DNA from: Paenibacillus tengchongensis
GTDB taxonomy: Bacteria > Bacillota > Bacilli > Paenibacillales > Paenibacillaceae
NCBI RefSeq assembly: GCF_008973665.1
Contig: NZ_WACP01000010.1
Location: 124,001-188,000, forward strand
Direction: 5' to 3'
Length of the DNA: 64,000 nt
Part shown: positions 1 to 7,965 of the stretch, one piece after another
Position numbering within the stretch: the stretch's first letter is position 1
Layout: each line of letters begins with the position of its first letter
Notes under the pieces: model-generated
Told to the model about the DNA's origin: nothing
Seen by the model: the letters and a program-made list of their open reading frames with translations, nothing else
Databases searched by the model: none
Made by a program: the position numbers and the translations under genes

Positions 1-442
1 CGGTCTGAACGTCGTCCAGGCGGATGGTCTTGCGGTTAATGTGGTCAAGAAGACGTCCGGGAGTCCCGATAATGATTTGCGGTTTCTTCTTCAATCCGCG
101 GATCTGGCGGCCGATATCCTGTCCGCCGTAAATGGCCAGGGAACGCAGGCCCTTGAAGCGGGTCAGCTTGCCGATCTCTTCCGCAACCTGGATGGCCAGT
201 TCGCGGGTAGGAGTCATAACGAGGGCGAGAATTTTTTCTTCCTCACGGCTAATCTTAGAGATGAGCGGAATACCGAAAGCGGCTGTCTTGCCTGTACCGG
301 TCTGGGCTTGGCCGATCATATCTGCGCCGGTCAGCGCGATTGGAATCGCCTGCTCCTGAATCGGAGTCGCCTCCTCAAATCCCAGTTCTGTGATTGCTTG
401 AAGCACTTTTGGCTCTAGGCCGAATTCTGCGAATGTTTTCAA
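1..442 (-). CDS. DEAD-box RNA helicase, N-terminal part (cut by window edge)
   Basis: Only about the first 147 residues are inside the window. They carry the Q motif (GFEEATPIQ), Walker A/motif I (AQTGTGKT), motif Ia (PTRELA), the GG motif (YGGQ) and motif Ib (TPGR), in the order of ATP-dependent DEAD-box RNA helicases of the CshA/DeaD kind. These unwind RNA in ribosome assembly, mRNA decay and cold adaptation. I chose the TTG at 442 because AGAAGGAG (453-460) lies 10 bases before it. An in-frame ATG at 451 sits one base from the same site, which is too close. The protein then begins MKTFAEFGLEP. A long structured leader precedes the gene. The helicase C-terminal domain is outside the window, so the exact paralogue cannot be named. 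Confidence 0.93.
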   Translation of the reverse strand, partial: MKTFAEFGLEPKVLQAITELGFEEATPIQEQAIPIALTGADMIGQAQTGTGKTAAFGIPLISKISREEEKILALVMTPTRELAIQVAEEIGKLTRFKGLRSLAIYGGQDIGRQIRGLKKKPQIIIGTPGRLLDHINRKTIRLDDVQT

Positions 443-685
443 ATTATTCATGCTCCTTCTATACAGTGGACATTCCACATGCTTGTCTGTATTCTTAAGT
501 AGCGGTAAACACATTTATAGGCTGTCCAATCATGCCGTAATCTCTGCATGGTCTACACGTATCGGGACGAAAAGATGTCCTAAAAGATCAGGCGACTCGG
601 GAAGCCTGAGCATTGTAGCTTCTCTTCCGAAGCAATGCAAAAATACCATTGTAACGTCCTACTCAAGAATATCCTATACATTATA
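443..685 (-). promoter_or_regulatory. Extended -10 promoter and ~230-nt structured leader of the helicase gene
   Basis: On the minus strand TGATATAAT (TATAAT at 685-680) is an extended -10 element with no good -35 box. Transcription from it would leave about 230 nt of untranslated leader before the helicase start. Two stem-loops are visible: TCAGGC (588-593) pairs with GCCTGA (604-609), and CATTG plus CTTC (611-622) pair with GAAG plus CAATG (629-637). No open reading frame of note lies here. Long leaders are common on cold-inducible helicase and csp mRNAs, so post-transcriptional control is a reasonable inference, not shown. Confidence 0.5.
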
Positions 686-759
686 TCACAAACCCCAGTA
701 GGAATACCAGTGTATTCCTTTCTTTCATTACATACAATTAAACGCAGAGGTGAGGATAT

Positions 760-1587
760 TTGTTAAGACTAAAATTCATCGGTAATTACCTGACGATCAT
801 TATCGGTTCGGCGATGATCGCCAGCGGATTCAACTTATTTCTGATCCCCCACCGGCTTCTGAGCGGCGGGGTGTCCGGGCTTGCGATGCTCGTCGGTTAT
901 TTCACACCATTCAATATCAGCCTGCTGTATCTGCTCTTCAATATCCCGCTGCTGGTTGCCGGATGGTTCCAGTTAGGTCGCAGATTTATCGTGTTCAGCA
1001 TTCTCTCCGTTGCGGCGACCACCTGGCTGATGACCCTGATTCCTGAAAAGGCGGTTGCTTCAGATATGCTGCTGGCCTCCGTTTTCGGCGGAGCGCTGGT
1101 CGGCATCGGCAGCGGCATTTCTTTCCGTGTGGGCGGGTCAACCGGCGGTTTTGACATCATCGGGTCCATTATCACACGCTACCGTGATTTCCCGATCGGA
1201 AATGTGCTTGTAGGGCTCAACGGGCTGGTAATATTGGCGGCTGCTTACTTTGATAACAACTGGAATCTGGCGCTTGCCTCTATGGTTTCCATCTACGTCA
1301 CCGGAAAAGTAGTCGATTTAATACACGTCAGCCACTTGAAGGTTACGGTATATATTGTAACAACCCGAACCAACGAGTTGCTGGAGCAGCTGCTTCCCCT
1401 TCAACGCGGCGTAACAAAGATCAAGACAGAGGGCGCTTATTCTCATGTGGAACGGGATATGCTAATGACAGTGACCACCCGTTACGAGCTCGCGGAGCTA
1501 AAGCGGATTATCAGAACCAGCGATCCGCAGGCTTTTGTCAATATCGTGGAAACCGTAGGCGTCATGGGCTCTTTCCGCAAAAGATGA
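760..1587 (+). CDS. YitT family membrane protein (DUF161 + DUF2179)
   Basis: This 275-residue protein has an N-terminal half of hydrophobic segments separated by short polar turns (about residues 8-165) with the Gly-rich stretch GGSTGGFDIIG typical of the YitT/DUF161 family. The soluble C-terminal half (about 190-275) matches the DUF2179 domain, with VYIVTTR, GVTKIKTEGAYS and VNIVETVGVMGSF. Family members are cytoplasmic-membrane proteins whose substrate is not established. The start is TTG 760, placed 6 bases after AGAGGTGAGG. It is a single gene, divergent from the helicase. Confidence 0.9.
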   Translation: MLRLKFIGNYLTIIIGSAMIASGFNLFLIPHRLLSGGVSGLAMLVGYFTPFNISLLYLLFNIPLLVAGWFQLGRRFIVFSILSVAATTWLMTLIPEKAVASDMLLASVFGGALVGIGSGISFRVGGSTGGFDIIGSIITRYRDFPIGNVLVGLNGLVILAAAYFDNNWNLALASMVSIYVTGKVVDLIHVSHLKVTVYIVTTRTNELLEQLLPLQRGVTKIKTEGAYSHVERDMLMTVTTRYELAELKRIIRTSDPQAFVNIVETVGVMGSFRKR

Positions 1588-1753
1588 TTCGAACCCATGC
1601 GTTTTACTTAAAATTATGATATATTAGTCTCATGCAAGACCTTTCACAATTTCATGAAGATTGTGCATTACCCTCTTTTTTCCAAAGGCACTTCGTTTTC
1701 TGATGGACCTGAATGACAATTCAGCACATTCGAAAAAGGAAAGGGTGATTTTT

Positions 1754-1948
1754 ATGGAAATGGAAACGGTAAAACTGTCAACAATCGTCATGAAGTGGTA
1801 CCCTGATATGATGCCGTTTCTTCGGCAGGACGAACTGAATTCCGTTATCGTCCTGCGTGACGGTCTCAGCATCCTGGAACCGGCAGATGCCATGGATATC
1901 ATCCAGTACAGCATCTGTGAGCATCAGAATTCCGGTTTTCTTCAATGA
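1754..1948 (+). CDS. Small conserved-looking hypothetical protein, 64 aa
   Basis: ATG 1754 follows AAAGGGTGA at a usable distance and opens a 64-codon frame ending just before a clear terminator (1981-2024). The product is acidic, starts MEMETVKLSTIV and contains WYPDMMPFLRQDE and LRDGLSILEPADAMD, with no membrane segment, Cys or signal peptide. I do not recognise the family. The combination of ribosome binding site, frame and downstream terminator supports a real gene. An in-frame upstream ATG at 1661 would give 95 codons but has a weaker ribosome binding site. Confidence 0.55.
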   Translation: MEMETVKLSTIVMKWYPDMMPFLRQDELNSVIVLRDGLSILEPADAMDIIQYSICEHQNSGFLQ

Positions 1949-1980
1949 ACAAACTGCCCCAAGCACATATCTTCATACCC

Positions 1981-2024
1981 GCCGCCAGGGTTCGGCCCAC
2001 ACGCCGCCTGGCGGCATTTATTTT
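1981..2024 (+). terminator. Rho-independent terminator after the 64-aa gene
   Basis: A perfect 9-bp stem, GCCGCCAGG (1981-1989) with CCTGGCGGC (2007-2015), is followed by ATTTATTTT. Confidence 0.8.
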
Positions 2025-2177
2025 GGAGCCGGGTTTAGAATCGGTGCATCCCGTTTATAAACAACAAGAACGGTGCTTTTTCGGCAAAAAATAAAATGAT
2101 TGTAACCAGTCTGTTCTTTTTGCCGGCGGCCGTTCCATTATACTTTAATAGGAATGTACATAAGGGGAGAGAACAAA

Positions 2178-3425
2178 ATGAATATCACTTGGGCATTACT
2201 GACTATGGCACTCGGGAGCGTCGGCGTTCCGCAGCAGAGCCATGAAGCCAACGTAACAGCCGTACTGGAATCCGCCCTGAAACCTCCTGCCGCAGTGCAG
2301 CAAACTGCGAATTCCGGCGGTACGGGGCTGGCCGGAGGAGGAGGAGCAGCATCCCCTGCACCCTCCGCTTCACCAGGAACCGCTGCACAAGACAACACTT
2401 TCCAGATTATTCACACCGATCCGCAGCCTGATGCCCCGAAGGTCAAAGGCATTTATGTCACCGCCTACAGCGCCGGCGGCGAACGCATGGAACAGCTCCT
2501 CGCGCTGCTCGACAAGACCGAGCTGAATTCAATGGTTATCGACGTCAAGGATGATGCCGGATATATCACCTACAAGACCGATAATCCCGAACTGCAGAAA
2601 TTGGGTAAACCGCAGCCGTTTATCGGAGATATCAACAAGTTAATGACCCGCCTGAAGGAGCATGACGTTTATCCGATAGCCCGGATTGTTGTCTTTAAAG
2701 ATACGATTCTTGCCAAGAAGAATCCCGAGATGTCGTTTGTCAATTCCGACGGCTCCGTCTGGGCCAACAAAGGCGGCGACAGCTTTGTCAATCCGTACAA
2801 CGAAGAGGTCTGGAAATACAATGTTGAAATTGCCAAGGAAGCCGCTAAACTGGGTTTTAAGGAGATTCAGTTCGATTACGTCCGCTTCCCTGAAGGCTTC
2901 GAGAAACGCGCGGACACATTGAAATACACCAAGAATGACCGCCCGCGCGTCGAGATCATCGCCGATTTCGTGAAGTACGCCAAAGCCGAGCTCGGTCCGC
3001 TGGGCGTCCGCGTCTCTGTCGACATCTTCGGCTACGCTGCTTCCGTTCCCGCCGCCGAAGGCATCGGACAGGATTTCGTCAAGATCTCCAAGAATGTCGA
3101 CGTCATCAGCCCGATGGTCTATCCGAGCCATTATTCCACCGGCTGGTTCGATGTGAAGGACCCTGACAAAGATCCTTATGCCACGATCAAAGGCTCCATG
3201 GTCGATACCCACAAGAAGCTGGACCCACTGGGCAGCTACAAGCCGGTCATCCGCCCCTGGATCCAGGATTTCACCGCAAGCTGGCTGGGCAGCGGGCATT
3301 ATATTAAATACGGCAAGCAGCAGGTCGAGGATCAAATCCGCGCCCTGAAGGACGAGAACATCGACGAATTCCTGCTATGGAATGCCAATAACCGGTACAC
3401 TTCAGATGTAGACTACGAGCAATAA
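2178..3425 (+). CDS. Putative glycoside hydrolase, DUF4015 family
   Basis: 415 residues. The N-terminus is hydrophobic (MNITWALLTMALGSVGV) but lacks basic residues, so it is at best a weak export signal. A low-complexity Gly/Ala/Pro/Ser linker follows (about 40-75), then a TIM-barrel domain from about residue 88. That domain starts KVKGIYVTAYSAGG and has NSMVIDVKDDAGYITY, EIQFDYVRFPEGF, VSVDIFGY and DVISPMVYPSHY, the conserved strands of DUF4015 (glycoside-hydrolase-like) proteins, which are usually surface or secreted enzymes. ATG 2178 is preceded by GGGGAGAG; an in-frame ATG at 2154 has no such site. The gene stands alone and ends with its own terminator. The substrate cannot be deduced. 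Confidence 0.87.
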   Translation: MNITWALLTMALGSVGVPQQSHEANVTAVLESALKPPAAVQQTANSGGTGLAGGGGAASPAPSASPGTAAQDNTFQIIHTDPQPDAPKVKGIYVTAYSAGGERMEQLLALLDKTELNSMVIDVKDDAGYITYKTDNPELQKLGKPQPFIGDINKLMTRLKEHDVYPIARIVVFKDTILAKKNPEMSFVNSDGSVWANKGGDSFVNPYNEEVWKYNVEIAKEAAKLGFKEIQFDYVRFPEGFEKRADTLKYTKNDRPRVEIIADFVKYAKAELGPLGVRVSVDIFGYAASVPAAEGIGQDFVKISKNVDVISPMVYPSHYSTGWFDVKDPDKDPYATIKGSMVDTHKKLDPLGSYKPVIRPWIQDFTASWLGSGHYIKYGKQQVEDQIRALKDENIDEFLLWNANNRYTSDVDYEQ

Positions 3426-3462
3426 TCAAAGAGTGCACTAATTCATTATATTGGGTACACCC

Positions 3463-3495
3463 AAAGGACCCGGCACAGATGCCGGGTCCTTTCCT
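3463..3495 (+). terminator. Terminator after the DUF4015 gene
   Basis: A 13-bp perfect stem, AAAGGACCCGGCA (3463-3475) with TGCCGGGTCCTTT (3480-3492), has a 4-base loop and only a short T tract. It could work in both directions. Confidence 0.8.
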
Positions 3496-3559
3496 GAGCA
3501 CGGCTGATTGCCGGAACTATTGCAGAATAGAGAAAATAACAGATAACGAGGCCTTATTC

Positions 3560-4924
3560 ATGAAACAGACTGAAACCATGAAACAAAAAGCGGTGCAATT
3601 TCTGCACATTTTATTTCCCATTTTGATTACCCAGATCGCGCTGTCGGCGATCGCCTTCTTTGATACCAACATGTCCGGCAAACACGGCACGAACGATCTT
3701 GCCGGAGTCGCCATCGGTACCAGCCTTTGGAGTCCCGTCCAGACCGGTCTCAGCGGAATTCTGATGGGAATTACACCGATCGTGTCCCATTTGCTGGGCA
3801 GCCGCAGTAAGGAAAAGGTCGCCTACCAGGTGACGCAAGGGCTCTGGCTGTCGCTGATCATTTCCCTCATCGTGATCGGCGCCGGCAGTTTGATTCTGTC
3901 CCCGGTGCTGGACTTCATGAACCTGGAGCCGCAGGTGCGCGATATCGCCTTCCGTTTCCTGTGCGCCATCGGAGCCGGCATCATCCCGCTGTTTGGCTAT
4001 ACGGTAGTCCGCAGCACGATTGATGCATTGGGCCAGACCCGCATTTCGATGCTGATAACGCTGATTGCCCTTCCCGTAAATGTGGGACTCAACTATCTGC
4101 TGATCTACGGCAAATTCGGGTTCCCGGAGCTGGGCGGCGTGGGCGCAGGCGTAGCCTCGGCCATCACATACTGGGTTATTTTTGCCATCGCGCTGCTGAT
4201 TGTATTCCGCGCTGAACCCTTCCGCAGTCTGCGGCTGTTCCGGGAGTTCTTCTGGCTGTCTCCCAAAAGCCTCAAGGAGCTGCTTAAAATCGGTGTGCCG
4301 ATCGGCTTTTCGATCTTTTTCGAAACAGCGGTCTTTGCCGCCGTTACCTTGCTGATGAGCCGTTTCGATACCGTGACTATTGCAGCGCACCAGGCGGCGA
4401 TCAATTTCGCCTCCACGCTGTATATGATCCCGCTCAGCATCTGCATGACCCTGACCATTCTTGTAGGATTCGAGAACGGCTCTGGCCGGCTGAAGGACGC
4501 TCGGCAATACAGTGTCATGGGCATCAGCCTCGCTGTCTCTCTCTCGATGGTGACAGCGCTTGTGCTGCTGTTCGCCGGAAACTCCGTTGCCGGACTCTAT
4601 TCGGATGAACCGGAGGTTATCGCTCTGATTCAGCACTTCCTGATCTATGCGATATTCTTCCAGATCTCCGATGCCGTCGCCACTCCGACTCAAGGTGTTC
4701 TGCGGGGTTACCGCGATGTCAATCCGGCCTTTATCATTTGCTTTGTCGCCTACTGGGTCATCGGGCTGCCGACCGGCTATGTCCTGGCCACGCATACCGG
4801 CATGGGAGCCTACGGCTATTGGGTGGGACTGATTACCGGCCTCGCCATCGGAGCCGTCCTGCTGCTTATCCGGCTGGTTCGAGTGCAGCGGCGTTTCGCC
4901 AAGGAGTATGCGGTGCAGCATTAA
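3560..4924 (+). CDS. MATE family efflux transporter
   Basis: A 454-residue polytopic membrane protein with about 12 hydrophobic segments arranged as two repeats. It starts MKQTETMKQKAVQFLHILFP and shows MATE-typical stretches: ALSAIAFFDTNMSGKHG near the first helix, GVGAGVASAITYW near the middle and GVLRGYRDVNPAF in the second half. MATE proteins export cationic drugs or metabolites using Na+ or H+ gradients. I chose ATG 3560, 8 bases after GAGG; the frame is open back to 3479 but that stretch is the preceding terminator. The particular substrate is unknown. Confidence 0.93.
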   Translation: MKQTETMKQKAVQFLHILFPILITQIALSAIAFFDTNMSGKHGTNDLAGVAIGTSLWSPVQTGLSGILMGITPIVSHLLGSRSKEKVAYQVTQGLWLSLIISLIVIGAGSLILSPVLDFMNLEPQVRDIAFRFLCAIGAGIIPLFGYTVVRSTIDALGQTRISMLITLIALPVNVGLNYLLIYGKFGFPELGGVGAGVASAITYWVIFAIALLIVFRAEPFRSLRLFREFFWLSPKSLKELLKIGVPIGFSIFFETAVFAAVTLLMSRFDTVTIAAHQAAINFASTLYMIPLSICMTLTILVGFENGSGRLKDARQYSVMGISLAVSLSMVTALVLLFAGNSVAGLYSDEPEVIALIQHFLIYAIFFQISDAVATPTQGVLRGYRDVNPAFIICFVAYWVIGLPTGYVLATHTGMGAYGYWVGLITGLAIGAVLLLIRLVRVQRRFAKEYAVQH

Positions 4925-4953
4925 CTCCACCCAAACTGATATTTATACAGGAC

Positions 4954-5000
4954 AAAAGAGAGGAACACTCCTTCTTAGCGGGAGTTCCTCTCTTTGATTT
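4954..5000. terminator. Bidirectional terminator between MATE gene and cstR
   Basis: The stem AAAGAGAGGAAC (4955-4966) with GTTCCTCTCTTT (4984-4995) lies between converging genes, with A-rich and T-rich flanks. Confidence 0.85.
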
Positions 5001-5021
5001 GACGCTATGGCCGATATTGAC

Positions 5022-5294
5022 TCAGCGGCTCTTGACCAGCAGTTCAACCGCCTCTTTAATCACCTTATCCGGCGGGTTGCCCTGCTCCAGCTCTTCCTGG
5101 ATGCAATGCTCCAGATTGGCACCAATCACTGCACCGACTGTCCGGTCTACCGCAGTACGGATCGCCGTCAGCTGGGTAACAATTTCCCGGCAGTCCTGTT
5201 CCTGCTCCAGCATGGAAAGTACGCCCCGCACCTGTCCTTCAATCCGTTTCAGCCGGTTCTTGATCCCTTTATCATATTCCACTTTCGCCCACAT
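5022..5294 (-). CDS. cstR: CsoR/FrmR family repressor, CstR (persulfide sensor) type
   Basis: 90 residues, all-helical, with the family core GIKNRLKRIEGQVRG and Cys35 and Cys64. Copper-sensing CsoR proteins have a His four residues before the second Cys; here that position is Asn60 (NLEHC). The Cys-Asn-Cys pattern is that of CstR, which senses per- and polysulfides by forming disulfide or polysulfide links and then leaves the DNA. The gene starts 3 bases after the stop of the sulfur-transfer fusion gene, so the two are co-transcribed, and a CstR-like palindrome sits before that gene. ATG 5294 lies directly after AAAGG; GTG 5282 is an alternative start with better spacing. Copper sensing is not favoured by the residues or the context. 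Confidence 0.85.
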   Translation of the reverse strand: MWAKVEYDKGIKNRLKRIEGQVRGVLSMLEQEQDCREIVTQLTAIRTAVDRTVGAVIGANLEHCIQEELEQGNPPDKVIKEAVELLVKSR

Positions 5295-5297
5295 CCT

Positions 5298-7769
5298 TTA
5301 AATAAATAAATTCACACCCGAATCTTCTGCAGCGCCCAGATAGCTCGCCACCCCACCGAAGTCGACACCGGAGATAAGCTCATCCCGGCGTATGCCCATA
5401 ATATCCATACTCATTGTGCAGGCGATCAGCTTGACGCCCGCATTCAGCGCTCCTTGCATCAGGGACTCTAGTGAATCCACATTCTTGCGCCGCATGGCGT
5501 AACGAATCAGCCTTGCACCGATACCGCCCATATTCATGCGGGACAACGGCAGCCTCCGGGTTCCCTGCGGCATCATCATTCCGAACATACGGTCCAGGCC
5601 TGCTTTGCGGACTGGGACTTTACCCTCCTTCCGCAGGACATTCAGCCCCCAGAAGGTAAAAAACATGGTCACTTGCTTGCCCATAGCTGCCGCACCGGTT
5701 GCAATGATGAATGAGGCGATCGTCTTGTCCAAATCCCCGCTGAAGACAATCATGGTCGTGCCATCTTGCACTCCGGGGGCGTCTGCCTTAGGGCTTTGTC
5801 TATCGGCTGCCCCTTTGCGCAGTACGGCCTTCACCTGACCTCCGCTAACATCTACTTCTTCCAGCGTATTATTCGTCTTTAAACACCACTGGCGTATATC
5901 CGCCGCGAACCCGAAGTCAGTGGCGGCAATTTCCAGCCGCTGGCCTTCTGACATGGACCGCACTGTCTCATATACCTTGAGTATAGGGCCGGGACATTGC
6001 AAACCGCAAGCGTCCAGAAATAATAGCCGGTCCTTCTCTCCAGCCGGGAGCGCCGGAGAAGCAGCATTCTCCGCAGCATCCTGCTTCTTAACCGATGGCG
6101 GATCATTAAGCTGAGGCGGAACTGCAGCCATGGCCGAGTAGGTCTTATAGCCACCGTCCACATTGCGGACACTGTAGCCGTGCTGGCTCAACAGACGAGC
6201 GGCGATGTATCCTCTAAGCCCGACTTGACAGGCTACCGCAACTTCCTGCTCCAGCGGGATTTCGGCTAGCCTGCTCCGCAGGTCGGGCAGCGGAATATGA
6301 AACGATCCGGGTATATAGCCGGCCAGACGCTCTCCTTCATCCCGTACATCGATAAGGAATCCGCCGCGTTTCCGGAAGTCATCCACCTCATGCCACTGCA
6401 GACTGCCGACAAGCCCTTCCATCACATTCCCGGCTACATAACCCGCCATATTAACCGGATCCTTGGCCGAGGAATAAGGCGGAGCATAAGCGATTTCAAT
6501 ATCCGCCAGCTCATCGGCCCGCAGCTGCCCGCGGATCGCTGCGGCGATGATATCTATCCGCTTGTCAACGCCTTCACTACCTACGGCCTGCGCGCCGTAT
6601 ATGGTCCCGTCTTGCGGGTGAAACAGCAGCTTTAGGGCAATGGGGGAAGCTCCCGGATAATACCCGGCATGGGAGCCGGGATGAATGTGAACCGCTTCAT
6701 AAGGTACGCCTAGTGCTTTGAGCGTCTTCTCGTTATTGCCGGTTGCCGCTGCCGTTAACCCGAAGACCTTAATGATCGCCGTGCCCAAGGCACCGCGGTA
6801 TTCCGCCGGCCGGCCGTTGATGTGGTCTGCGGCCAGGCGTCCCTGCCGGTTCGCACCCCAGGCCAGTGTGACTCGGGCGGCAAAGCCATGGTTGCGGTCT
6901 TTCACTTCAATGGCATCTCCCACAGCATATATGGAGGGATCGCTTGTTTGCAGGGTGGCGTTCACCTTGACCGCGCCGCCGACGCCGAGCTCCAGACCGC
7001 ATTCACGGGCCAGCTCGTTCTCCGGAGTAACGCCGATTGCCATAATGACCATATCGGTGTCAAGAGTGCCACCGGCAGATAAACGCAGCCTGCTGCCTTT
7101 CTCCTCAAACGCGGCTACACCTTCATCAAGCCGCACATCGACGCCGTGAAGACGCAGGTGATCCTCGACCGGCCGGACCATTTCGGCATCCAGCGGCGAG
7201 AGGATTTGCCTGCCCCGGTCAATTACGGTCACTTCCAGACCGCGTTCCCGGAGATTCTCCGCCATTTCCAGGCCGATAAATCCTGCGCCGATTACAGTTG
7301 CATGCTGCGGGCCGTTGCTGTCAAGGTATGCTTTGATCCTGTCCGTATCGGCAATGTTCCGCAGCGTGAATAATCGCTCCGCTTCCGCAATCCCCGGAAT
7401 GTCCGGTATAATCGGTCTGGCGCCCGGCGAGAGTATAAGCTTGTCATAAGAAAGTTCACCCTGCTCCCCTGTGCCTAAATTCCTGTACTGAACCACCTTC
7501 CGGTCACGTTCAATGCCGGTCACTTCCGTAAGGACCCGGACATCAATGTTAAACCGGCTCCGGATTCCCTCCGGGGTTTGCAGAAACAGCCTTTCCCTGG
7601 AGGTTATCGTCCCCCCGATATAATACGGCAGACCGCAATTGGCAAAGGAGACATGCTCCCCGCGTTCAAATATCACAATCTCATCCTGCTCGTTCAATCT
7701 CCGCAGACGGGCAGCGGCCGAAGCTCCTCCGGCCACTCCTCCGATAATTACAATTCTTCTATCCATCAT
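5298..7769 (-). CDS. CoA-disulfide reductase / rhodanese / TusA / DsrE four-domain fusion
   Basis: 823 residues with four sulfur-handling modules in a row. Residues 1-445 form a FAD- and NAD(P)H-binding oxidoreductase (GGVAGGASAA, GAGFIGLEMA, YAVGDA) with the CoA-disulfide reductase Cys45 in SFANCGLPYYIG. Residues 455-545 are a rhodanese domain with active-site loop CQVGLRG (Cys514). Residues 582-652 are a TusA domain with CGLQCPGP (Cys588 and Cys592). Residues 671-823 are a DsrE/peroxiredoxin-like domain with Cys784. The fusion is expected to reduce CoA or protein persulfides and relay sulfane sulfur in the cytosol. It is first in an operon with cstR. ATG 7769 follows AAGGGGG; ATG 7766 is equally possible. 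The pathway is inferred from the domains and the regulator. Confidence 0.92.
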   Translation of the reverse strand: MMDRRIVIIGGVAGGASAAARLRRLNEQDEIVIFERGEHVSFANCGLPYYIGGTITSRERLFLQTPEGIRSRFNIDVRVLTEVTGIERDRKVVQYRNLGTGEQGELSYDKLILSPGARPIIPDIPGIAEAERLFTLRNIADTDRIKAYLDSNGPQHATVIGAGFIGLEMAENLRERGLEVTVIDRGRQILSPLDAEMVRPVEDHLRLHGVDVRLDEGVAAFEEKGSRLRLSAGGTLDTDMVIMAIGVTPENELARECGLELGVGGAVKVNATLQTSDPSIYAVGDAIEVKDRNHGFAARVTLAWGANRQGRLAADHINGRPAEYRGALGTAIIKVFGLTAAATGNNEKTLKALGVPYEAVHIHPGSHAGYYPGASPIALKLLFHPQDGTIYGAQAVGSEGVDKRIDIIAAAIRGQLRADELADIEIAYAPPYSSAKDPVNMAGYVAGNVMEGLVGSLQWHEVDDFRKRGGFLIDVRDEGERLAGYIPGSFHIPLPDLRSRLAEIPLEQEVAVACQVGLRGYIAARLLSQHGYSVRNVDGGYKTYSAMAAVPPQLNDPPSVKKQDAAENAASPALPAGEKDRLLFLDACGLQCPGPILKVYETVRSMSEGQRLEIAATDFGFAADIRQWCLKTNNTLEEVDVSGGQVKAVLRKGAADRQSPKADAPGVQDGTTMIVFSGDLDKTIASFIIATGAAAMGKQVTMFFTFWGLNVLRKEGKVPVRKAGLDRMFGMMMPQGTRRLPLSRMNMGGIGARLIRYAMRRKNVDSLESLMQGALNAGVKLIACTMSMDIMGIRRDELISGVDFGGVASYLGAAEDSGVNLFI

Positions 7770-7786
7770 TTAACCCCCTTAATATA

Positions 7787-7823
7787 ATACCCCATGGGGT
7801 ATATAATATACGGGCGGGGGTAT
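7787..7823 (-). promoter_or_regulatory. CstR-type operator, one perfect and one imperfect site
   Basis: ATACCCCATGGGGTAT (7787-7802) is a perfect 16-bp palindrome just upstream of the fusion gene. ATACGGGCGGGGGTAT (7808-7823) is a second, imperfect copy 21 bp further up with one good half-site. The G-tract palindrome flanked by ATAC/GTAT is the known shape of CsoR/CstR operators. The position suggests repression of the fusion-cstR operon and autoregulation. Confidence 0.75.
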
Positions 7824-7909
7824 ATAGTCAACTGTATTTCTCACCCTCCAATTCCAATGGAGTGAAGGTCGCCATTAACAATGCCTGAGAATAAGCTGAG
7901 GGGAACGAC

Positions 7910-7936
7910 AAAAAACCGCCTGTCTCCAGGCGGTTT
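7910..7936 (-). terminator. Terminator of pfkA
   Basis: On the minus strand AAACCGCCTG and CAGGCGGTTT form a tight stem with a 4-base loop, followed by a run of T. Confidence 0.9.
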
Positions 7937-7965
7937 CCCGTATCCTATATGTTGCTGTTCATGCC

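Noticed and set aside
3611..4930. 439-codon minus-strand frame opposite the MATE gene
   Set aside because: Antisense shadow: very hydrophilic, rich in His/Gln/Asp/Gly, without family motifs, while the plus strand encodes an obvious 12-helix transporter.
5022..5294. Copper-sensing CsoR
   Set aside because: The His copper ligand four residues before the second Cys is Asn, and the partner gene handles sulfur, not copper.
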